A stretch of DNA of 64,000 bases from Fomes fomentarius (taxonomy: Eukaryota > Basidiomycota > Agaricomycetes > Polyporales > Polyporaceae). The DNA is taken from contig JABYQN010000012.1 of assembly GCA_022606135.1 (NCBI GenBank), positions 372,001 through 436,000 on the forward strand, written 5' to 3'. Numbering within the stretch: position 1 is the first letter of the stretch; the number at the start of each line of letters is the position of its first letter. Position numbers and translations under genes: made by a program. Shown one piece after another: positions 34,946 through 46,266 of the stretch. The notes beneath the pieces were generated by a model. The model searched no databases. It saw only the letters and a list, made by a program, of their open reading frames with translations, and was not told the DNA's origin.

Positions 34946-37650
34946 ATGAATACAGATCAGATGTGTGTTCACGGCGCTCCCCTTCACTGGCCGCTGAGCG
35001 ACACGCTCACCCCAACATTCTCATTGCCCCTACTGTCTACTCTCCCTGCTCCCGACATGGTGGCCTTCCCCTCGATGTTCCCTCCAGAGATCAAGGACCG
35101 CATCATCGACCACCTCCATGGCGATGTCAAGACCCTTCGGCAGTGCGCTTTGACGTGCAGCGAGTGGTTACCTCGTAGCCGTTGTAATCTCTTCGTTGCT
35201 GTCTGGGTCGTAACAAGGAAACAGCTGTTCTCCCTTTGCTCAGCCATCACTGAGTATACTTATCTTCGACCCCTCGTGCACTCGGTCACCCTCGAAGTTA
35301 GACCCAGTCGACCCGAGTCCCGGTACCTCATAGAGACCATCCCTATTCCCCTTCTTACTTTGCTTCCGAATCTGACATGCTGGTCCCTCTCTATGCGACC
35401 TTGGAACGACCCCAAGTATACCATGGAGGACATAGGGAGCACGGAGGGCCATGGAACACAGGAGGGTATCGTGGATATCATGGAATCTGTCCGTTATCCC
35501 TCACCGCCGTGTCACAGGATGTCTCTTGCATGCCTCCGAAGACATTCAACTACGATTCAGGTGCTGGATTTGTACTTTGTTACCTTCCCCACCTCTAAGG
35601 ACTGCGCAAGATTCCTTTTATCGTTTCCCGCGCTGAGGTCCCTTCGGTGCGATCACGTCTTCCCGACAAGGTGGCAGAAGGTCGCAGATACATGGATGAA
35701 TCCAGTCGTTGGTCGTGTACAGATCCGCTCGCTGTCTGTGAGTGCTTGATATCGTCTTGCGTTCTTTTGTACGATTGAGTTCCGATTATTTACTGATTGC
35801 TTGATCAGATTCAAAACACGGTCATAGTAACACTCAACACTATCTTGAAGATGGCTCAATCCTCTGTGCAGACTCTCAACATTGACGTTAAGCGCACCAA
35901 TGGTTCGTCAATAGGTCACAAAAATCAGACATACAAGCTCATATTGAAATGTCTTTGGCATGGTAGATGCAATGCTCGACATTCTATCCAGACCATTTGA
36001 CAACCTGCGTTCTCTGGAATTGTCGCTACATCTTCATGATGAACGCGCCCATGCAATCATGAGACAAGCATCCGCCATTCTCGACCGCATCTCACCTCCC
36101 CCGATGACTGTTGGATCAATGAAACGAGAGTACACCATTTTATTCCACGGGATACTCGTTCCCGATGAAGCTACGATAGAAGCATGCAAGAATCTCGAGG
36201 AGTCACTACTGAGGTGCTCACCTCATCATATCTCGTTTAAATATCCCGATTGGCCCATGCGATGGCTTTTATGGGATCGCACTATGTCAACTCTCTTTCC
36301 TGCCCTATATATGAATAAAATGCTCAACCTCGAGTCCTGTGCAGGTGAGGAAAGAAGTTCAATTCACGGTACACTGATTTATACCACCCCATAGCTGATG
36401 CAGAGAGGCCGTATGGTCACTATTCCTTCGTAACTGCCCTTGCTGCAATGCATGACGGACTGTGGATTGCAAGTGGATCTTGGGATGGAAGCATCATCCT
36501 TTGGAGCATAGATGATCATGCTTGTTCCCCCATCCTGGGCTGGGGCGCACATCCAGGGCCGATCAAGCAGCTTCAGTTCTCTCCTAATGGCCAGCGTCTT
36601 GCATCTAGCTCCAAGTTCGAAATTCGCATTTGGGACACTATGCACGGGTCCCTACTTGGGATGCTGCTCGCCTGCGAATGTAACAGTGACACACACTCCG
36701 ATCCCGATAGCTTTCGACTCCATGGTGCTGCGAGCATGGTCTGGTCACCCACAGGTACTATCATCGCCTACGACACTGAACTTAGTGTTCTCCGATGGTG
36801 GGACACGGATAACTTCAATCAGCCTTCTAAAGTGGGAGGTGTACCGAGCTCACATGGCGCAACTCCCTATACCGTCACACCTCCAAATGGGAGTTGCTGT
36901 CTTACCAGGCGTGGACTTGCTGAAACAGACAAGCAGCCTACACATGACATCGGTGATACCACAGGCCTAGGCACTCGTCATTCGTGCTGTTACTCAATCT
37001 TCTCCTCTGACGGGGGCAGACTCATTGCTTCATATAACGACGGATCTATCATTATATGGGACATATCGGAACTCGAGAATATCCCTCCATCCCACGAGCT
37101 GCCCCTCTCCTCAGACCAGATGCAATCGCAACACACAGCCGCACAAATCTCTAGCAGTGAGAGGGAAGTGTTGGTCAGACTTCCTCGGAACTGCACCTCT
37201 GTTGAACTCTGGGATACCCATACCGACGCACGGATTACGTCTCTAGAACATGACCGCGAGGTTTCGATAGCGACATACATCTCACCTTGCGGGAAGTTCG
37301 TCGTGACGAGCACATACTTACAACATGGGGAGTGCATGATATACCTGTGGAGAGTGAGCGATGGCGCCTGCCTGGAAGTGTTCAAGGTGAAGGGATATAA
37401 TGTGCATACTATCCTCTTCACAGCAGACGGACAGACGTTGGTATATGATTATTATGGTATCGGACAGGGGACTATTGTCTGTTGTCCTATTGGATGCATC
37501 GTATGTTGGAATCTCTCCGTCGGTCTTCTCCTCATCCATCAGCAATCATTTTGCTCCCAGCTCGCGATGGAATTAAGCTACGCGCGAAGTGCAACTTTAT
37601 ACAAGCCGGAGGCGGTCTCGTTAGAAGAAGGACGGTTGCGGCGAGCATAA
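34946..37650 (+). CDS. F-box/WD40 repeat protein, copy 4, inverted, altered C terminus
   Basis: Plus strand, exons 34946-35737, 35809-35902, 35967-36344 and 36395-37650, giving 840 codons (839 residues), open throughout. The introns are 71, 64 and 50 nt. The start used by copies 1-3 has become CTG here, so translation may begin at the ATG at 34946 (37 extra residues) or at 35057 (MVAFPSMFPPEIKD). The F-box-like segment is FPPEIKDRIIDHLHGDVKTL, and the propeller has SGSWDGSIILWS, IRIWDTMHG and MIYLWRVSDG. The other copies stop shortly after PIGHLL. Here the frame runs about 45 residues further, into sequence that is inverted block N, giving a new tail. This is the most diverged copy and the only one on the plus strand. 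The inferred role is the same as for the paralogues. Confidence 0.8.
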
Positions 37651-38990
37651 TGTAAGCTCGGCAACTCTGTGAGTTGTTGTATATTCCTCCTCTTGTTGTG
37701 ACTACTGACGTGGACACTGGTCCGTCACAACCAGGCTTTTTATGTCTTCTCTGTCCCCATAGGACACACGACAGCGCAGAGATCAGACAGCTCCAACGCT
37801 CGGAGAGCCACTGTCCACTGGAATGTACGTCGGCTGTCGGTCGCGGTTGCGCCCCCGTTAAACTCATCCCATCGGGTACTCGGGCCCTGCCTCCAAACAT
37901 TCCGAGCAATCAGGCACGAGCAAATATTGCGCACTGGCCACATATCTGGTAGCAGGAGGAACAGCTGAGTGCTCCGTTCTCAGTCCGCTCTGCAACTAGT
38001 GCTACGACATACCCTCCTGAGGTGACCACCAGGCCTGTGCGAGTCGTGCACGAAACTCGTGCTGCACCTCGCTCCCTTGAACCGGCACCATGGAGGACCC
38101 GCGATCCTGGAAGCGTGGATCTGCTGGCTCAAGCTCGGACTGAAGGACAATTAGCCCGTCCTTCCTTACGTCTCACAGCTAATTGCTTTGACTGTCAGTC
38201 GGACATCGACGCACACAGAGTCGGCAATGCTGTAGGTCATCGTCCAGCTGTCAGTAGCAGACTCGTAACTGATTGCACCGTAACTATTCCATCAGGTCTC
38301 GAGGGTTTTGTATGTCTAGGTATGCTGAACATCTAGCCACCCGTAAGCCCAATCCTCCAGATCGGGAGCCTCATCCATGTTTGGGAGAACGATTTGGTTC
38401 AAAGCGCTGCGCCGCCTGCAAGACTGATCCGTGTTCGTCGCGGATGATCCACTTTCACTCCTCTTGCATGTATGCTCGCGCCGCAATCGACGCCCTGGTC
38501 GCACAGATGTGCGTTGTCTTCGTCCCGCACTACTCGGTCTCCTCCGTCTCCAGGACTCAGTACAAGCTAGTCGCATGCACCATGTGTCGCACGCACCATG
38601 TGTCGCACCTTGGGTCATCTGTGGCCATACACATCCATTCTTCTGCCGTTCCGGAAGCGATCTCAACTCAAGACTGTCCGGACTGATTGCATCCTCCATG
38701 CTCACTACCATGCACCCGGAATCCGCTGCTGCTTCGGTTTTAGCGTTCCTCTCACTCCCTCTCGTTCCTCCTGCTGTCGTGTCCCTCCTGCCGTCCTGCA
38801 TCGAGCTCAGATTGCGAGTACTAACGGTATATCCGCCCAGAATCCAATCCGCATGTCCCCATAATGATTCCGCGCACCCTCCACGGCTCTCTGATTCCAT
38901 GAGATGTGGATCGTCTAGTGAGTGGAGAAGGAGACGTCGGACTATGTGACCTCTAGCGGTCCATGTTTCGCGGCATAGAGACAGAGTCGG
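37530..38990. repeat. Inverted blocks N and M after copy 4
   Basis: The stretch 37530-38180 is the reverse complement of block N (compare 20390-20980), and 38180-38990 is the reverse complement of block M (compare 19540-20390). The first 120 bp supply the new C-terminal codons of F-box/WD40 copy 4. The frames here follow part of the M reading (HLATRKPNPP, then GSKRCAACKTD) but in shifted pieces, so no gene is called. Confidence 0.6.
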
Positions 38991-39260
38991 GAACTATTCG
39001 GCTATATCTATGGTTCATGCATGTTTTTCTGAGGCTCGCAGTGGCATTGTATGCTCATATTACCTAGCTTGGATTGATGATGATCAGTACGTCAGGATGC
39101 ATCGCTTGGCTAGGGGGAGTTCGCTGCTCTCTAAGTGGACAGTGCACCAGCTCTCTCGTCCCCCAGACTTCTGCTAGTCCTGAGACCGGGGATGGACCAT
39201 GCATCACATGAAGCTTGCAACACAGGTTCGCTATCAACCTGCCATGGCCACGAAGGTGTA
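38880..39260. repeat. Near-identical segment also at 60400-60790
   Basis: This inverted M/K segment matches 60400-60790 almost base for base. Visible differences are a few substitutions and small indels, for example an extra gagtcac near 60700. It ends abruptly at 39260 against the LINE fragment, whereas the other copy continues into the rest of block K. The pair therefore brackets about 21 kb of transposons and the reductase gene. Confidence 0.8.
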
Positions 39261-40570
39261 CCAGTCAGCTCGATCGGTATGCCTCGAATCTTCACGATGT
39301 CGGTCATGCAATACCTTCCAAAGTTCAAAGGGAATGCCGTCCCTCCCTGGGGCGGAGCCATTCTTGGAGAACCTGAGTGAATCTTCGCATTCTTCATAAG
39401 TGATCTCTCCGCCCAATTCCGCTGCCTGATTCACGTTGATGCTAGCATTTAGGCTGTTTAGTACTGTGACGATGTCTGCCTCCCGCTCATTTGGCGATTT
39501 CCTGTCCGAGTCATCCTTTTGGACATTGTTGTGATATTTACGTGCCATCTCCGCCATGTGAGTTGAGTCCGTCTCATAGACTGTCTCTCCGTTGCGTCCC
39601 CGTACTCCCTCCTTCTCAAAGGCTGGTATCAGATTACGAGGGGCTTGTTCTCTATGGAGCTTCGACCAGTACTTTGTAGATTTATTCCCATAGAGTCTAT
39701 GCGTGGCTCTCGAGTTCTGTTGCTGCTGTTTGAAGCGCCGCTGCCGAAGTGCTCGAATCTGCTTAGTAAGTGCTGCCGCCTCCTGCACTTTGACTTGCTC
39801 CGGCAAGCGTGTATTTGCATTGACTTTTCGTAAAGCCTTCTCGCGGTCGTGAATCTCTGCGAGAAGTTTTGGAACTACCTCCTTCTCACGGTCTCTAGCC
39901 ATAATCATAATGTCTACTTTGATCTTGTGCAGAACCATCTGCAGGTTAATCTCCTCTGATCACTCCCCTGCATCCTGTATATTCCTTAGCTCCGCCAGGG
40001 CCTCCATGCCCCGGCTCTTGATATTTTTGGAAAGCTTCTTATCCCTCAATAAACCCTGTGGGAAAACCGGCCTCCCAGGACCGACTGCGGGGGCGTTGCT
40101 GGATGTGATCACCACTGAGACCAAACTATGGTCCGTTCGCACGCCTGCTTCGCTTATCCTCCATTCTCTTGCATGATCAAACATGCTCGCTGTCATGTAT
40201 ATGCGGTCCAAACTTGAGAACACAGCATTCGGGCCCGTTCCCCTATGGAATGTGAAATCCCTTTCTGTTGGATGGGTAACTCTCCACCCGTCTGCTACCA
40301 TCATACCTAGGCTCACTTTCAGGTTGTCTAGATCCTTCTATGGATGCATCCGGACCCTCTCCCAGAGGCATTCTGTCTGCAGCATCCTCAACATTATTGA
40401 AATCACTCGCCATGATGTGAGGTCGGGGAATACCTGGGTGTTCCTCGTAGTATTTACACAATTGCTCGAAGAACGCTCTTCGCTCTTCCACACTGTCCGA
40501 TGTCGGGGCGTATATACATAGTATGTGTTTTGTTTCACCCCAATCTGAAAGGTTCTCTTGCGAGGCCTAA
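39261..40570 (-). mobile_element. LINE fragment: APE endonuclease to start of reverse transcriptase
   Basis: The minus strand reads through the second half of an APE-type endonuclease: CIYAPTSDS, then ASDFNNVED, then SLDRIYMT, then TDHSLVSV. After a linker rich in Lys, Arg and Gln it reaches the start of a reverse transcriptase (NGSAPGRDGIPFELWK). It is broken by a frameshift near 40330 and an in-frame TGA at 39960-39962. The catalytic part of the reverse transcriptase, the 3' end and the 5' end are missing. LINEs are usually truncated at the 5' end only, so the lost 3' end points to a later rearrangement at 39260, where block K sequence begins. Confidence 0.85.
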
Positions 40571-41486
40571 CTGCCAGGGTGGACGAGGCCCCTTGCAGTC
40601 ATACTGCAGACAGTGAAAGGGAATCAACATAAGCAGGCAACTATTTCTTATATAGGCCCACCGACAGAGGATTTAGTTCTCTCGAGCCAGTATGGGGCAA
40701 CTCTCCCAATCATACTGCTATGGTCCACATTGACCAGAGCCCAATTAACTGGTGCTCTGGAGTCCTGTTTCCCATTTCTACCCAGCTGGTTTGTTAAGCC
40801 TTTTAGGGACGGATCCCCAATGCTGTTAATCCCCCATGTAGACACTCCAACATGGGTGGTCGTGCCTGGGGAGCCATTGCGTAGGAAGAATAGCAGGTCT
40901 CTGTCTTGCACAACCAGACTGGTATAGCACTAGGCTACTCCAGAGTATAGGCTGTACTAACGACCTCCCTGGGAGCTTAACAAGCTTGCACAGGAGGTGC
41001 TGGGTGTCCTGATTGGATTGTTTTCAGAAGTGATTGCCCAGTCTTATCGTTGCCTATCCTATTGGTCCCAAACGGGCATCAAGTGGCTTTGGTATTCCTC
41101 TTTTAAGTCCCTTTACCAAGGGGACACCACTCTACTTGGCATGATCTCTTTGTTTACACAGTACCTAGCACAATCTTCTGCAAGTGCCTCCTTCCACCTC
41201 AAAGGGGTTGTACAACTGCTTGAGCCCATCTGATACCAACCTCCAACCCATGCCCGAGCTCAGAGGAGTCAAGATGCTGCCGGGCTAAAGGTACCAGACA
41301 TTGTGACCTTACACACGGAGCTACTGCATGGCCAGGTCATGGCCTAAGGCACAGGAGTGCAGCTATTGCCTCGTCAAACCTCCTTCACCAAGGGAGGACT
41401 TGTCGCAGCAACTTGATGCTGAGCCACTAGACGCTGATTGGCAGCAGTCTGTAGGGCAAGGCGGCAAGGAGCCAAAAGGCGGAGCG

Positions 41487-41524
<38 letters not shown>

Positions 41525-41600
41525 GAGAGACGAACTCAACAAGGACAAAGCAACGACCGGCTCTAAGGCACAAGATCATCAACAGCTAGTCTTCAAGCAC
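40571..41600. other. Unclassified sequence between LINE and gypsy element
   Basis: No gene is recognised. A minus frame at 40648-40911 (87 codons) and a plus frame at 41328-41615 carry no known domain. The region could belong to either neighbouring retroelement (for example untranslated sequence) but nothing shows this. It ends in a GA-rich microsatellite. Confidence 0.3.
41493..41530 (+). repeat. GA microsatellite
   Basis: Nearly uninterrupted run of the dinucleotide ag, with a single t near its middle. It creates a spurious low-complexity frame on both strands. Confidence 0.9.
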
Positions 41601-41639
41601 AATGCAACAGACTAGTCCCAGTGACCAAGTTATCTATTA

Positions 41640-41986
41640 GTATGGAGAATACACATACAGGTCGGGGGTTCCTACTCACCTAGTCCCAGTGATCAAGAGG
41701 TCGAGATGGGGACTAGGGAGGGTGCTAACTGGTCTTATATACTACTGGGGACCAAACAATGCCAAATAGTGATGGGAAATGAGTCATGGGGAGTCAGGAT
41801 GAATGAAAATGAGTCATGCAGGAAACCAAAGGGGAGGATCAAAAGCGAGAAAAGGGTAAGGATAAAAGGGGAAGTGGGTAGCTACCAGAGTAACTGGGGT
41901 AACAAAGGGTGACAAGGTGTGACAAAATGGTGATGAAGTGATGAAAAAGAGGCACTAAAGGAGGTGCTGGTACTGCGTCCATGACA
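41640..41986 (-). mobile_element. Ty3/gypsy 3' LTR, left arm
   Basis: On the minus strand the LTR starts with TGTCATGGACG at 41986, immediately after a purine-rich tract (aggaggggggtaa) that serves as the polypurine tract. From 41713 to 41986 it is the reverse complement of 45459-45732. Its outer end is not certain because the second copy is cut off at the equivalent of 41713. A TATA-like ttatatact (plus strand) is at about 41736. Confidence 0.7.
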
Positions 41987-42701
41987 TTACCCCCCTCCTA
42001 TCGTCTGTCGGTCCCTGACGGATCCACATCCAGGTAGGCATCCAGACTCCCATTCATATAGTGTAGGGGTAGTCTCCGTGAAGTTGGTTAGAGGTTGCCA
42101 AGGCAGGGATTGGAGGATTGCAGCAGAAATGCGACTGGGGGTGTTGGGGTTGCGCTTGTGGAATGCGTCAATGAGTTCCTGGTAGTGCGTGAGGTTCTTT
42201 GCAGGCTCCCAGCTGTTGTTGCCTTCACTGTAACCCTTCCAGTGCATCAGATACTGGAATTGATTCCTGTACTTGCAACTGTCCAAGATTTCCTCGACTT
42301 TGTACTCCAGTTCACCCTCAACCTCGACTGGGTTGGGCGCAGGGGGTAGTTTGCTGTTGACTTTGTTGCCTGTCCATGGAGTTAGATGGTCAACGTGAAT
42401 GACATCGTGCCTGGGGAGCATCGAGTGGGGGATTTGGAGTCGGTAAGCAAGGTCGCCCACTTGTTCTACTACCACATAGGGATCAAGTCGTTGAGGGCCC
42501 AGCTTACGGCTCACTTGGTGGATCGTAATGTCCTTGGAGTCCATCCAGACTCAGTTGCCCACCTTGAACTCATGAGGCTTTGGCTTCCCCTGTTCGAACT
42601 GTTCCTTGATGGTCTCCTTCTCCATCCGCAGTGCAGCTTCTGCCTCTCATTGAACCTCTCGTAGTGTCTCGAGCTGTTGCTCTAGGACAGGGAATTTAGA
42701 G
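41713..42701. repeat. Left arm of 989-bp inverted repeat (gypsy 3' end)
   Basis: Reverse complement of 44744-45732, equal in length and nearly identical. The 185-codon chromodomain frames are the same residue for residue, and I noticed only a few base differences near the inner ends. It carries the last integrase codons, the chromodomain, the polypurine tract and part of the LTR. Both arms contain the same two stop codons upstream of the chromodomain. Confidence 0.92.
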
Positions 42702-44743
42702 GGACTGCCAATGGGCACCGTGAAGTCTGGGTGATATCCGTATATGACCTCGAAGGGCAACATGTCAAGCACAGAGTGTAGGCGACTATTGAGCACAAAC
42801 TCGGCAGTGGGGAGATGGTCGACCCAATCGTCCTGACACACGTTGGTGAAAAGGCGAAGGTGCTTCTCTACCTCCTGATTAGCGCATTTTGTCTGACCAT
42901 TGGACTGGGGGTGGTACGCCGTAGTGAGTGCATGCTGAATACCCAACTTCTCATATAGAGCTTTCATGAAATGGGCTGCAAACTGAGGTCCACGGTCGGA
43001 GATGATCTTGCTGGGGATTCCATGGAGACGGAAGATCTCATGGTAGTGGATATCAGCAACCCTTTCTGCAGTGACATTTGATGTGGTGGGCAGTACATGA
43101 ACTTGCTTGCTGTAGTGGTCGCAGTACACGATGATGGTGTCATACCCATTGACGAGTGGGGGTCCAGTGATGAGGTCAGCACCCATTGTCTGCCAGAGCC
43201 CCTCAGGGATGTCATGGGGGAGTAGAGTACCTCATGGGTGCCGGGGCGCCTTACAACATTGACAAGTCTCGCACCCTTCCATGTATTTCTGCACAAATGC
43301 AGCTTGCTGCAGCCACCAGTAAAGATGGCTGACCAGCTCTAGTGTTCCGTTCCTTCCCGGGTGTCCAGAGGCTAGAGTGTCGTGGCAGAGGAAGGTGATG
43401 CGCTTGCGCAGGTTGTTGGAATTACTATGGACTATGGACTATAGACGCGCATTAGGCGCTTATGGGCACAGCATTTTCTTTGGCTATGTTTCCTTCCTAC
43501 CTGATATGGTATACTCAATACTGTACTTATATGGTTATCAGTTCTCACTTTGTCCAGTCCATTCCGGTGCGTTCTACACTGCTCCGGATAGTTCTAGATA
43601 GTCTTGGATGCGTCCATGTGACCATCTCTAGTACTTTCTACACCTTTCTCTTTGTTCTGTCTGAGTCATCGCTCCAGCTTTCTAACTCATCGTTGGTTCA
43701 CTTTGACTCAGACATATCACATGCTCTCCTTTCTGTCATTTACTCATGCAGCTCCTGTACAGTATATAAGGAGGGACTTTCAGGGCTTCATCTCCTCAGT
43801 CTTTGCTCACTGACTGAGGAGTAAGTACTTCATCCTACTATATGCCTTATGCTCTTACTTACATAGTACCTATAGCTCGTCTGTCTGCGTGTCTACTAGG
43901 TACTTATCCCTTTATGATTATAGTCTTTGCTCACTGACTGAGAACTCGTCTGTCTGCGTGTCTACTAGTCGTTGCGACTCTTGCCTTCACAGGTTCAGAC
44001 TTCATCACAGGTCCCCTCCCAGGGGAATGTAGAGCTTTCCATGTCGGTAGATAAGACTGTTCTCCACTTCCCATTCCAGAAGACCATTTGTCAGCTTACG
44101 AGGTCCTTTCTCCTTAAGCACCCGCAGCGCATCAATGACGTCAGGGTCCTGGACCTGCACGTCTTGGATTTCCTGTTCCAGAGAACTAGTGTCGGTGAGT
44201 GTGGCAGAGAGTGTGGTGAGCTGCTCTGGTTCAAGGATGATCTGCTCCTGGTTGTCATCGGCATCTGACACCTGGTGGATGGGAAGCCGGGAAAGTGGAT
44301 CTGCCTGCGTGTTGAACTTGCCAGGTTTGTGGGTAAGGTGGAAATCGAAGCAACTGAGGTACAGGAACCATCGGGCCTGATGACGGCTGAGATTCTGAGC
44401 AGTATGCCAGTACTCGAGGTTGTGGTGATCCATGATGATCTCAAAGGGACTTGGCAGACCCTCTAGATAGTGTCGCCAGTCCTCTAGGGCCTGTATGATA
44501 CCCAGCATTTTGTGGCCATAGATCTCGTAGTTCTGCTCCGCATCTGACATGGATTCAGATTGGAAAGCCACAGGGTGCCACAGGGTGCCAGAGCTTGTCA
44601 TCCAGTTTTTGGAGCAGTACTCCACTGGTTGCAAATCCAGAGGTGTCCACCTCAACTTATGTTGGCCGGTTAGGATCCCAGGAGATCAGCACTGGTTCAC
44701 TCGTGAAGGCGTCCTTCAGTGCCTGAAACACACACTGCTGACT
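41987..44743 (-). mobile_element. Ty3/gypsy chromovirus, 3' half, inactivated
   Basis: Minus strand, in order: RNase H (from about 44740, with VDTSGFATSG, ALEDWRHYL and IMDHHNLEY), a zinc-finger region (GHPGRNGT...CETCQCC, about 43215-43408), integrase (about 42647-43210, with GADLITG, SDRGPQF and HPQSNGQTKCANQEVE) and a chromodomain (YLMHWKGYSEGNNSWEPAKN, near 42200-42260). Stops at 44657-44659 and 43232-43234, a 10-bp tandem duplication at 44571-44590 and two more stops before the chromodomain inactivate it. Gag, protease and most of the reverse transcriptase are absent: the element ends at 44743, where an inverted second copy of its 3' end begins. A solo LTR interrupts it at 43414-44007. 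Confidence 0.9.
43414..44007 (+). mobile_element. Solo LTR of copia type inside the gypsy element
   Basis: A 594-bp insertion starting TGTTGGAATT and ending CTTCATCA, with a perfect 5-bp target duplication CAGGT at 43409-43413 and 44008-44012. Removing it joins the gypsy frame correctly (GGDL followed by RKRITFL on the minus strand). Its ends and internal words (tatataag, ctcactgactgag) resemble the LTRs at 45733 and 51565, so it is a relative of that copia family. It contains an internal partial duplication: a stretch with ctcgtctgtctgcgtgtc occurs near 43875 and again near 43945. Confidence 0.93.
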
Positions 44744-45732
44744 CTCTAAATTCCCTGTCCTGGAGCAACAGCTCGAGACACTACAAGAGGTTCAATGAGA
44801 GGCAGAAGCTGCACTGCGGATGGAGAAGGAGACCATCAAGGAACAGTTCGAACAGGGGAAGCCAAAGCCTCATGAGTTCAAGGTGGGCAACTGAGTCTGG
44901 ATGGACTCCAAGGACATTACGATCCACCAAGTGAGCCGTAAGCTGGGCCCTCAACGACTTGATCCCTATGTGGTAGTAGAACAAGTGGGCGACCTTGCTT
45001 ACCGACTCCAAATCCCCCACTCGATGCTCCCCAGGCACGATGTCATTCACGTTGACCATCTAACTCCATGGACAGGCAACAAAGTCAACAGCAAACTACC
45101 CCCTGCGCCCAACCCAGTCGAGGTTGAGGGTGAACTGGAGTACAAAGTCGAGGAAATCTTGGACAGTTGCAAGTACAGGAATCAATTCCAGTATCTGATG
45201 CACTGGAAGGGTTACAGTGAAGGCAACAACAGCTGGGAGCCTGCAAAGAACCTCACGCACTACCAGGAACTCATTGACGCATTCCACAAGCGCAACCCCA
45301 ACACCCCCAGTCGCATTTCTGCTGCAATCCTCCAATCCCTGCCTTGGCAACCTCTAACCAACTTCACGGAGACTACCCCTACACTATATGAATGGGAGTC
45401 TGGATGCCTACCTGGATGTGGATCCGTCAGGGACCGACAGACGATAGGAGGGGGGTAATGTCATGGACGCAGTACCAGCACCTCCTTTAGTGCCTCTTTT
45501 TCATCACTTCATCACCATTTTGTCACACCTTGTCACCCTTTGTTACCCCAGTTACTCTGGTAGCTACCCACTTCCCCTTTTATCCTTACCCTTTTCTCGC
45601 TTTTGATCCTCCCCTTTGGTTTCCTGCATGACTCATTTTCATTCATCCTGACTCCCCATGACTCATTTCCCATCACTATTTGGCATTGTTTGGTCCCCAG
45701 TAGTATATAAGACCAGTTAGCACCCTCCCTAG
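44744..45732 (+). mobile_element. Right arm: inverted gypsy 3' end with truncated LTR
   Basis: The plus strand reads the end of the integrase tail, the chromodomain (44901-45458), the polypurine tract and then the LTR from 45459. The LTR is cut at 45732 by the left LTR of the copia element. Together with 41713-42701 this forms a large inverted repeat with two 3' LTRs facing outward. It carries the same stops as the left arm. Confidence 0.9.
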
Positions 45733-46255
45733 TGATGAACTCTGAACCTGTAAGGTGAGGAGCGACTGTAAGTCACAACAAAGAGAGATCTTCAGTCAGT
45801 GAGTGAACGACTATATTGCATAGTGAAGTACCTGTAAGTCACAACAGAGAGAGACTACAAATACTAAGTTAGTAAGAAGTAGTAGAGCATATGTAGGTAA
45901 GAGACTTACTCTTCAGTCAGTGAGCGAACGACTGAAGAGCAGAGGCAAAGAAGACACTGCTTATATACATGAGGGATGAGTCTATGAGTCAGCAAATGAA
46001 GAGTCCGTATTGGTGTATGAGTCAGATACAGTCATAGCATGAGTCAGACATAAGGTCTAGAAGAGTCCAGTGCAGTGTAGAACACACTGGTACACACAGG
46101 AATGCACAGTAAACCATATGTTTATGGGAAAGTACAGTAGGAGAACAAAGAAAACCATAAAAGGTAAGTAGGAACACAGCCTATCTAATCATATGACCAT
46201 GAACATGTGTACACAACTCCAGTCCGAGCACATCCAGTAGTCTGGAAGTTCAACA
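45733..46255 (-). repeat. Copia 3' LTR
   Basis: Read on the minus strand it begins TGTTGAACTTCC at 46255 and ends TTCATCA at 45733, in TG...CA form. It contains a TATA-like atgtatataagc. It is preceded on the minus strand by the purine-rich gagtgggag. Confidence 0.9.
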
Positions 46256-46266
46256 CTCCCACTCAT

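Noticed and set aside
41363..41615. Open frames with Ser-Leu or Glu-Arg runs
   Set aside because: They are translations of the GA microsatellite at 41493-41530 and have no domain.
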